The notes under the pieces are model-generated. The model was not told the origin of the DNA, made no database searches, and saw only the letters and a list, made by a program, of their open reading frames with translations. This document shows, piece after piece, positions 55,311 through 64,000 of a stretch of 64,000 nucleotides of DNA. The DNA lies in contig CM076149.1 of NCBI GenBank assembly GCA_038025085.1, forward strand, positions 29,797,001 through 29,861,000, given 5' to 3'. Both the position numbers and the translations under genes were made by a program. Source of the DNA: Tetragonia tetragonoides. Its lineage: Eukaryota > Streptophyta > Magnoliopsida > Caryophyllales > Aizoaceae. Every line of letters starts with the position of its first letter. The stretch's first letter is position 1.

Positions 55311-55426
55311 AAATGCACCCTTAATAATGAGTAATAAATAAAATGTATGAAAGCTTATTTAAATTGGTAGTACTATGTGACAAAAAAATAAATAAAATGG
55401 TAGTACTATCAATATGCGGCATATGC

Positions 55427-55675
55427 TCAAAAATAATGAAATGACGGCTTGCATTGTATGTAGATTGTAGTATGTACCTGGGTACTGTACTCATAATCTA
55501 TGTAGCTTGTTTTAAACAACTTATGTGATGTGAAGACTGTCGAGTCCGTACAACTGTACCAGGTGCCACCTTCAATGTATGGTGCGTCATTTATGAGGTT
55601 GAGTTGCCAACCTCTCTTTTTAACAATGTCGAATATTCTGTTTGTTCTAATCGCTCCAAAGGACTTCACATTATT
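55427..55675 (-). other. Unidentified minus-strand open frame
   Basis: An 80-codon open frame with an uneven, protein-like composition (IFDIVKKRGWQLNLINDAPY) follows an ATG at 55669. I do not recognise a family. It may be an exon of a decayed gene at the border of retroelement sequence. Confidence 0.2.
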
Positions 55676-55689
55676 AGTTTGGTGATAAT

Positions 55690-57361
55690 GATAAGTTAGA
55701 AGTACTTATTTGTATATATTTTTATTGTATTTTCGTTTTAGTTTACTAGGTTAGCTGATGATTTTTCATTCACTTTTATTAGTTTTACTTTTTTTGTTCT
55801 GTTCTACGCTTTTGGTTTTCCTAAATAAATAATAAATCTGGGAGTAAAATGTGACATATTGATTGTTGAACTACCTCAAATATTGAGGAGAATGTGTTTG
55901 AGACTCAAGCATGAGCAACAATGATCAAAGGAAGTAAAGGAAGAAGATACGTCAAGAATGAACCATGAGCAAGCAATGTCTCAAATATGGTCATGGTTCA
56001 CCTTGAAAAGGTAAGGAAGGAAGCTACAATGTCATCCATGACTTGAGGAGCCAAACCGTGACATGGTCGTGGCTCGCTCTTAGCTAGTACTTCACTCTTA
56101 AAAGCGTCAGATCTAAACCATGACGTGGTCACGGTTGACTATTATTTGGTTCACGATTCGCTATTTGATATCACAAATGACCATTTTGGCTTGTAAATTC
56201 CCTACATTAGTCACATTTTCGTGGAGTATGGGATTCTTCATTTTAAACTAGACTAAAACAATTATTGGGTTTTCTTAAGAGTTCTTCGATCAACGACTAA
56301 GCTTAAGGTACCAAAGGAGTGGTGGTGCTTGTCTCACGCTTACGGATCCCTTTTCGAATAAGTCCGACGACTCAATAGCATTGCAAAATTGAGTTTCTCG
56401 CCTGGAATGAACTGCTAATGCAGTTTTACCATAATATAGTTTGTGGAGCTAGTGTAGTGATCGAGAGAGACTAAGTTGGGTTTAACTTGCCCCTCATAGT
56501 AGATAGTTTGAGGAGCTAAGTGTTTTATAGTAGATAGTAATACGTCATGGTTCATCCGTGAGCGACCCTCACGAGCCAGCTGGTGCCCACCTTTTTCAGC
56601 CCGATCTCTTCAATTTCGGCCCTCTATTCACCCTTCCAACCTTACTCCGTCCACTATAAATACGAACATCTTCCCTCATTTCAAATCATATAGTCTACAA
56701 TTGACAACTTCTATTCTCAATTGAGTATTCCTGAGCTTCTCCCTCTTTCTTCTACAAAATATTTCTATTCTCGGTTGTGTACTCCCGAGCTTCCCCCTCT
56801 TTCTTTACTTGAGATCTTGTTTTACTATTCAATTGATAAATAGCCTACAGTTCAGGTATTAAACTCCTGAGGGCTCAAATTAAATTAATTGCTTGACTGT
56901 TTATTTTCTAGTAGTTAAAATTTAGATATCATGCTAATCATGTCTTTTATTGATTCCTAAATATTGTTTTTCATCCCTGTAAATAAGCATGTCTAGTTAT
57001 TGCAATGCTCAACTTTCCAATCGAATGCATGTCTAAACAAGGGTCAATAATAAATGTTGTGATGCTTGTGATGAACCAATAATAGTCTGAATCTAGGTTG
57101 TTAATCCGGTTTGTGTGAGAATCATGTCTTTAAATTATTAAGCAAACTTGAGTTAGTAGAGGTCGTTTATAAAACGGGCGAGTGGGGTGCCTAACACCTT
57201 CCCGCCTGGCCCCCGAACCCTTTATTCTTGGGTACTCATATTTTCTATATGAGCGGGAGTCTTTCTATAAACATGATTAGTTCACTTTTCGCGCTAATGG
57301 GTTGTACCTTCGGTTTGTCCCTTCGCCGGTAGCAGATTTGTATCCTCTTTCACGATTTTTA
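55690..57361 (+). mobile_element. Ty3/gypsy-type LTR-like sequence
   Basis: Contains phrases common to plant Tat/Athila-like LTRs and leaders: CTATAAATACGAACATC (promoter-like) at about 56650, and GTGCCTAACACCTTCCCG at 57190. Its right part is cut by the CACTA element at 57362, and similar sequence resumes at 58609. Neither end could be fixed and no coding sequence is present, so this is a fragment call. Confidence 0.45.
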
Positions 57362-58605
57362 CACAACAAAGAAACATGCGTTTTGCTACCGACGGAATCG
57401 ATCACTAAATCGCTCAAATCGGTCGCTAAACGATGTTTGCGGCCGATTTTGGCCGGTTGCTAAAAGCCTGATGGCTAAATAATTTTCGATCGCAAATATA
57501 TAGCGACCGATTTGTATCGGTCGCAAAATTTAATTTTTTGTTTAAAAAAAAAGATTAGTAACCAAACGTTTAACGTACTAAACGTTTGGTTACTAATTTG
57601 AAAATCATAGCAATCATACAAATTTTGTAAAGTCTTCACACAACAACAAAACAGATGAACAAGCTTTATAAAATTTTAGACAACAAAACGAACAGTTGGT
57701 GTGAAAGGAAAAGAAGATCTAGAATTACAAAACGAAAATTACATATAAATGCAAAAACTGTTCAATTTGAACAATCTAAGGTAATTTATTTCAACAAACA
57801 AATTATAAATTCAAAACAAATTTCTGAACTACAAAACGTAAATTGAAAATTATAACAAAAAAGAAAAATAAACCTATAAAATTTCAACTTCTAGATCTAC
57901 CAGAAAATAGCTTAGATAAACTCTAGATCTACACCAACAAACTCACAAACCACAATCAACATCAAACGAGATTCGGCCAGGATCATTACATGCCGCCGGT
58001 GATGGAGATGCGGCATGTCCAGATCACGAATAGAGTTGGAGAGGAGAGAGAAAACAATGGGCGAGGAGAGAGAACGATGGCGGAGGTTTGAGGATCGGAA
58101 ACTCCAGATGTGGAGTTCATTTTTACCACCCATGTAATCAAAACTTTAACCACCAATCTTGATCTTCAAGGAATCACGAAGATAAGGGAAAGAGGGCTGG
58201 ATGACGGGAGGGAGAGAGGGAGATTGATGGTGGGTTTTAGATCTTGATCTTCAAGAATATGAGTGGGAAAGGGGGCTGGACGGTGGAGGAGATAGGGAGG
58301 TTAAGGGTGGGTTTTGATCGGTTAGAGAGCAAATAGCTAGTGTAGAGAGAGACAGAAGCTAAGGGAGAGGGAAGAGAGAGAGAGGGGGAACGAGTTGAGG
58401 GGTTAGGGTTGAAATTTTTTTCTTTGAAGTATTGCTTTTATATGGGTGATGGTTCAGTGGGGTGATTAACCAAGTTAGTTCATTTCAGAGATTTAACGAC
58501 CGATAATTGCGACCAACTTCACTTCGGTCGCTATTTTGTAACATTTGCCCCCGAAGTGAAGTCGGTCGCAAATATCGGTCGCAAAAGGCCGCTTTTTTTG
58601 TAGTG
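57362..58605. mobile_element. Non-autonomous CACTA element with CGGTCGC repeats
   Basis: Right end TTTTTTTGTAGTG is a canonical CACTA terminus. The left end CACAACAAAGAAA is a diverged version (CACTACAAAAAAA expected). TTA flanks both sides (57359-57361 and 58606-58608), the expected three-base duplication. Subterminal repeats of CGGTCGC/GCGACCG lie near both ends (57400-57530 and 58495-58585). Inside there are AT-rich DNA and purine-rich GAGAGAGGG tracts, with no transposase. Confidence 0.8.
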
Positions 58606-58899
58606 TTATTCAATTCAAGTCTTTTCAAATGCTTTTCTAACTCGACGGTTCCTTGAACTTATCTAAATCCCCCAACTTACAAATTTTCTATAAGTACACA
58701 CTACACGAAATCGAGGCTAAAAGTTCCCGATCCTTACAGTGCCTAATTGGGAGAATTTATTCAGTGAAGCCAGTGAGAATGCAACTAGCTAAAACAATTA
58801 TGGAAAAGATGTGAAGTATGCAGGGTAAGCCATCGATCTAAATCATGAATAATTCTAATTTTTTGATTTCTTTCAAAACTAAAAATGAAAGAGACAAAA

Positions 58900-59480
58900 T
58901 GATAGACAAAGGTACTTGGCAAGTACTGGGGAAAAAATATTGTCCTTAAACGATGGGAGCAAAAACAGAACCCTGAGGATTTGGATTTTCACATGTACCC
59001 CTATTTGGTTGCAAATCCATGGCTTGGATAAATCTCACTTCATAGAGAGTAACGGGATCGCTATTGCGGATTTAATTGGCAAATTCCTTGGCATGGACAC
59101 TGCTTCTGAATAGAGTGTTGTGGCAAGAAGATCCTTGAGGATCAAAATCAACTTAGACTTAAGAAAACCCCTCCATAGAGGGTTTATGTAAGATGCTAAT
59201 GGACCTTCTCCTTGTTGGGTTCATTTTAAATATGAGCGAATTGGTGATTTTTGTTTCAATTGTGATTGTTTAGGGCATGAGCAAAGCAGTTGTAATAAAG
59301 AAAGAGCAAGAAGGGTCAGTTCTCATGATCTAGGGTTTACTCTAGCTATGAAGGTCATGGACTTAGCATATTGGAATCTGCCAAGGAAGAATCTTGCCAC
59401 TCATGATGATGAAATTGATCCTATTGAAGAAGATATGAGAAGAATTCAGGCAGCGCAGGATGAAAATCAATGAAAAAATC
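58900..59480 (+). pseudogene. LINE ORF1-like fragment (DUF4283 / CCHC)
   Basis: Pieces in two frames: PIWLQIHGLDKSHF and IADLIGKFLGMD (58990-59095) match the RNA-binding DUF4283-type region of plant LINE ORF1, and VHFKYERIGDFCFNCDCLGH with EQSSC (about 59218-59295) is its CCHC zinc knuckle (C-X2-C-X4-H-X4-C intact). Stops and frameshifts break it. The sequence ends where the gypsy LTR begins. Confidence 0.75.
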
Positions 59481-59722
59481 AACGGAAAAATTGACCAAGT
59501 TAGGGAGGATAGACTGTTGAAGATGGCGCGTACAATACGTCAACCTCTAAGTGAGTCATTTGGTTTTGATTTAGGGGCTTCTACAGTACACTTTTCGCAA
59601 GCAGAAGGGAAGTGAGTTCGAAGATATAGGGCATGTTCAGAAGATGAGTTGGGCTATGGCATGCTTCCTCGAGTCTAAAACCATGCTTAGGCCCTTTCAA
59701 ATTTCGGACCAAGGTATGACAT

Positions 59723-61168
59723 TGATAGGCCCGCAAGTGCACGGTTATATCGTCGTAATAAAAATATCGTATCCACAGGGAGCTTTCGATTTCAATTATT
59801 AAGGTTTCTTAAATTTAACAAGCTAAGCAATTAATAATGGACTTTGGATGATTGTAGCAAAGGACTAAACGATAGTGACGATGAGAAAATAGCAAGACTA
59901 AGGAACCTAGGGTTGATTTCACTCAATTAAACTACTTGATGCGGATAAATAAACTTCAACTAGCATGTCATGTCGAATGTTGCAAGGACGGACAAAGAAC
60001 CTAAAACCTTCTCTCGAAGAATCAAAGGCGAAACTCAATATAAAACTCGACTAGCTATTCTCATGGAGTCAAGCAAATATCAAGAACATGAATAACATAA
60101 TTCTATCCAAAAAGCCCCAAGTAATTCTAACCTACTCTCGTGGTTAGGCAAACTTGATGAAAGATTGAGTTCGGGCGATCAAGATTCTTCTCTCGAATTT
60201 AAATTAATCACCAAGGATAAACAATAAGCAAACAATCAATCATTGTCCAACACTCTAACGACATGCTATTTTCCAATTATCTAATTAAACATCAAGCAAT
60301 TCAATCAAGCTACATCAACCCTAGATAAAGGGGAATTAGCTACTCATGATATTCAAAACCAACAAAGAAACTAAATTAAACATGATTATGCTAGAATTCA
60401 ACAATAACATCAAGAACAATCATACACTATATTGAAATTAAACTAAAAGAAGTAGAGAAATGGGGAAGAGAAAGTAGGGATTAGAAATACCAAAAGTGCT
60501 TCAATGGATATAACCAAGAACATGAACAAAGCTTGAAAATGCAAATTCAATCTTCAAATTACAAAGCAAAACCAATGTTTGAATTCTATTCTAGAAAGCA
60601 TAAAAGTGTTTGAGAGAATATGGGGTGATAAGAGATCCTCTGAATGAGATGAGTTCTCTCTCATTTTATAACCCCCAAAATGTCTCTAATCGGATCCAAG
60701 TGAAAAGTCAAAGGAATGGCAAAGGCCACGACTTGAAATCTCGATTTCCGGCAGCTTGCATAGTCGTGCGAAATTTGTGAAGGAATGTTGCATGGTGGTG
60801 CAACCCTTCTTGAGCTCATTGAATTACTTGCATGGTCATGCAAGGTTTAGCCTTCAAACTCGCATGGTCGTGCAAGTGCAATTTTGCCTAGAATTCGTTT
60901 TTGCACTTCTCTTCTCGCTTGGCTTTCTCTATGACATCTTACTCAACTTCTTCTTTGACAATTGCGACTCCAAATCATCTCCAAAGTCTCTACCAAGCCT
61001 CGGAGTCTCAAAATGTCCTGAAAACACATCAAAACACAAACATACCCCAAGTAGTCATCTTTATCACAATAATCATAAAATCTCACAATGAAATGATATA
61101 ATTACCATGAAACCAATCAAATGAGTGCGTTTATCACATGGAAAATATCTCTAATTACGCACTCATCA
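59723..61168 (-). repeat. Ty3/gypsy LTR, minus strand
   Basis: Begins TGATAGGCCCGCAAGTGCAC and ends ACGCACTCATCA on the plus strand; terminal TGAT is inverted at both ends. On the minus strand it follows AAGCTTGGGGGAGTT, a polypurine tract typical of plant Tat/Athila/Ogre-type elements, so it is the 3' LTR and the element body extends rightwards. The internal GCATGGTCGTGCAA phrases are imperfectly repeated. The body is cut by a CACTA end after about 400 bases (61569). Confidence 0.88.
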
Positions 61169-61571
61169 AACTCCCCCAAGCTTAAGTCTTTGCTTGTCCC
61201 CAAGCAAAACACGCCAAGACAAGGGAATCAGGGAACAAAGAACAAGAGATAACCTTCTCAAACCAAGTTTCAAAAGCAACATCAAGGCCAAAAGAATTAA
61301 CCCAAGTCAAGAACAACAATGACATAACCGCTTGAATTCAAATAGCACATCATGTATAGCGATCCAAAACATCCAATCTTACCACAAGATCCACTCTCAA
61401 ATGTAGCATAGCAAAGTAGAAAGACCCTCATTTTAGGTAAGTGGACACTCACACTCAAGTGTTTTAAATTGACAATCAAAGTGGGTTTCTTTCAATACTC
61501 ATCTCAAAAGTCATGGTTTACCATATGCTCACCAATCGTCTCACATCTCCTCCGCTAAAGACCATTGATAT
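61169..61571 (-). mobile_element. Remnant of gypsy internal sequence
   Basis: Non-coding region upstream of the polypurine tract (61169-61183), ending at the CACTA element. No domain recognised. Confidence 0.6.
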
Positions 61572-61959
61572 CACTACAAGAAAAAAGACTTTGGGCCACA
61601 AAATTATTCGTCGCCCAGAGTCATATTTCGTCGCCCAAGCTTTGCGCGACGAAATTTTTTTGCCGCCCCAGTTCGTCGCTCTATCCTCTTCGCGTAAACC
61701 TCGGGCGACGAATTTATGTTTCCGGGGTGCATATTGCCATCGTTTGGCGACGAAACAAAGTTTTTCGTGGCTCAAAGTTTTACCTTTGGGCTGCAAACTT
61801 GGGTATTTCGAGGCCCCTTGTTGATGTTTGGGCGACGAATTTGGGGTGTATCGTGGCCCATTGTTGATGTTTGGGCGTGGAACTTAAGTATTTCGTGGCC
61901 TATTGTTGATGTTTGGGCGACGAATTCGAATATTTCGTGGCACATTATTCATCATTATT

Positions 61960-63300
61960 CTTATTATTATTATTTGTTATTATAAATATATTTTCCACAT
62001 ACTTTGTAATATATAATAAAAAACAGTCTCATACTACCAAATCAACTATCAAAAACAACAATAGAATAATAAAAAGGCCAAGAAATTTCTATTTCATCAC
62101 CACTTGTTTCAGTGTTTGTACAATCAAACTCGATAGAATACCAATTGTAGATAATATAAAAAAACTATACGAGCTTTGTCACTCTATACAAACCCAATAA
62201 CAAAAGATCTAGGATTATCACTACCCTTGATTTGGTTTGCTTCCACATATCAAGATATATATGATAACGTCAATTGTCCATTCATATGCTGATGCTCAAG
62301 CAAATAGGACTATGGAGAAGTGCAACTTGCAAACATAGTTTACACTTCCAACAATAATCCTGAGACTTTAATCTGCATTGGAAAAAAATAACAAGATCAG
62401 TGAGACTTCCTGAGACTTCAAACAACAGTGGCCAACAAAAGCAATATTTTCAGCTGAATACAACAGCAACAATGACAGTAAACAACATAGGGAAAAACTT
62501 CATTTAGCTCACAAACATCAATCCCAACTCTTCTATATTTGCACTACACCGAACAGACTCGTCGTTCATTATATCTTCAAATATTTAGTATTGAAAATTA
62601 AGATCTAAAAGAGTATAAATGCTTCTGAAATACCAATCAGAAAACAGATTAAGAATCACAGTTTTTATCACTTTAGAACTAGAAACAAGGTTCTAATAAA
62701 TGACTCTGAACTTTAAGTTTTATGGTCTTGATTACTTATCGTCTAAGCTCACTAGAAACTTAGAAACATACTGGAAAAGCAGGTCTATAATCAATAAAGA
62801 TCATGTGAAAAACAGGAGCCAAAGAGTCTGAAACAGACAGATCCGAAACCAATAGAAATTCAGAATTCAACTCTTTTATGAACCAGCATACTCTAGATGA
62901 CTTGAATGGTTAAACTTCTCACTAATCAATTAGGACATCTCCTAACTTGTGTGGGGAAGCCATTAACCCGATGCCCTATCATAATATCACTGTGCATCGG
63001 TTTCAACTTACAACTTCAAACATAAGGCGGGGCAAGGAAGTACTCAGTCACATTATTACAGAAAACACAACAAACTATCAGACTTTAAAAATTCAGCAAT
63101 GAATTCAGACGTCCAGTAAAACATGGTTTATTCACTTTATAGCTTGAAATGCAGGTTTAGATTCCGACCAGAAAGAATAGAATACAAAGCCACTCGCCTT
63201 TTACATTCAATCCTTCACATGTAAAATATTTAACAAAATTCCAGAACCTATACAAAATCCAATTAAGCACAACAAATATACAGTCTTTAAAAATCAATAC
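61960..63300. other. AT-rich stretch without a recognised gene
   Basis: I looked here on the minus strand for the missing TFIIA-gamma exons (the family's C-terminal half) and saw none. No other gene or repeat is apparent. Confidence 0.45.
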
Positions 63301-63588
63301 CTTGATGGTAACCTTAGTCTTCACTTGAGACTCAAGTGCTTCAGTCATTGACTGTAACATTACACAACAGAAACCAAACAATCAAACGACAACAAAGACA
63401 GAAAATTACAGAAAAAGAGAGAGTAAATTTCGTGAAAAAAAAAAAATGCCAATCACAACCTTATCAAACTGGACTAAAACTTGAATAGCAAGCTCAGGAC
63501 TAAGAGTGCCATTAAGAACCGTCTCATCCAATGTCTCAGCCAAGCACATCCCAATTGTGGATCTCTTGTAAAACTTGAATGTCCCCAT
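63301..63588 (-). pseudogene. Truncated TFIIA-gamma (small subunit) gene, two exons
   Basis: Exon 1 (63588-63460) encodes 43 residues starting MGTFKFYKRSTIGMCLAETL and continuing to LAIQVLVQFDK. Exon 2 (63351-63301) encodes SMTEALESQVKTKVTIK. Donor AAG|GTTGTG and acceptor TTACAG|TCA join in phase, and a GTATTG donor follows exon 2. This is the N-terminal half of TFIIA-gamma, the general transcription factor subunit that helps TBP bind promoters. The family is about 106 residues; the C-terminal beta-barrel exon is not found downstream within the window. Some usual residues are changed (Gly2, Lys5-Phe6). A 5'-untranslated intron may end at GTAACAG near 63605. Probably a fragment captured by the CACTA element. 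Confidence 0.85.
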
Positions 63589-63974
63589 TAACAACCTTGA
63601 TCTGTTACAACAAGATATCACATAACAAGCGATTCAAACCCTTATAAAAAAAACGACAGTTAATTGGGGACAACGAAGGAAATTGGTACTAGATTATACC
63701 TGGAAAACAACAAAATCAATTATAGAAACCTAAATCTTTGTAAAATCAAACACTAGTTAATTTACAAACCTAAATTGAGGACGAATGGGGAGTCGTCAAC
63801 CAAATTTTAACAAAAATTAAAGTGTGAGAACAAACCTTAATACTCGAACAACAGTAGATAGGAGCTCAGATAGTTCCTAAATTCACTCTTCGTCGGTGCC
63901 TCTTCATCAATTGACACATGGAGAAATTGTCCTCATTGATGGCGTTTCCATGACAGATGGTTGGCTGCTACAAG

Positions 63975-63996
63975 GAGAGAGAGAGAGAGAGAGAGA
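63975..63996. repeat. (GA)n microsatellite
   Basis: About eleven GA units at the window edge. Confidence 0.95.
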
Positions 63997-64000
63997 TTTT

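Larger units (their letters stand above)
61572..64000. mobile_element. Left end of another CACTA element
   Basis: CACTACAAGAAAAAAGAC is a canonical CACTA terminus. It is followed over ~380 bases by subterminal repeats GGGCGACGAA, TTTCGTGGCCCA and GTTGATGTTTGGGCGACGAA in both orientations. The right end is not in the window, so the true extent is unknown; everything to the window end could lie inside the element, including the TFIIA-gamma fragment. Confidence 0.75.

Overview
The window looks like transposon-rich nuclear DNA of a flowering plant, most likely a eudicot. The evidence is Ty1/copia and Ty3/gypsy retrotransposons, plant-type LINEs and SINEs, CACTA and Mutator-like (MULE) DNA transposons, an organelle-type PPR protein, a flavonoid-pathway gene relic, a plant DUF7054 gene and a TFIIA-gamma fragment with introns. 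I cannot name the species from the sequence alone.

Only two protein genes look intact: a single-exon PPR gene (30605-31957, +) and a two-exon DUF7054 gene (45266-47580, -), rebuilt here as a 158-residue protein with a phase-consistent splice. Next to the PPR gene lies a flavanone 3-hydroxylase (F3H) pseudogene in three exon remnants (32140-35959, +). Its second intron holds LINE debris on both strands.

Layout. 1-3.35 kb: three tandem 295-bp units, each with an open 84-bp exon-like segment, then a 375-bp tandem duplication and a possible three-exon coding region, with an inverted copy of the array motif at 3.3 kb. 3.8-4.4 kb: a small inverted-repeat transposon. 6.2-13.6 kb: a Pack-MULE (9-bp target duplication, one mismatch) that carries an F-box gene fragment and was later split by a copia element (6625-12653, minus strand). 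13.8-15.1 kb: another MULE-like element (10-bp exact duplication). 15.2-19.8 kb: CCGAA-rich repeat, LINE RNase H debris, and a 5'-truncated LINE with a 16-bp exact target duplication. 19.9-27.6 kb: the oddest region, with interspersed arrays of GTTAACTTTTAT and GGGTGGCTC motifs, four related tRNA-like cloverleaf sequences, LINE and copia debris and a SINE. 28-36 kb: a second SINE, the PPR gene and the F3H pseudogene. 37.2-39.6 kb: another GGTGGCTC array and two MULE-like elements almost touching. 39.8-44.8 kb: a MITE and a poly(A) retroposon split by a probable solo LTR that itself contains two inverted-repeat elements. 45.3-47.6 kb: the DUF7054 gene. 48.7-53.4 kb: a complete-ended CACTA element with a broken TNP2 transposase. 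54-61.6 kb: MITE, gypsy LTR sequence, a short CACTA element and LINE ORF1 debris. 61.6 kb to the end: the left end of another CACTA element; inside or beside it lies a truncated TFIIA-gamma gene.

The genes do not form an operon or pathway. The theme is transposon nesting and gene-fragment capture. The strongest candidate for something undescribed is the tRNA-like plus short-motif array family at 19.9-27.6 kb, with a further array at 37.2 kb. All element boundaries and identities were judged by eye.
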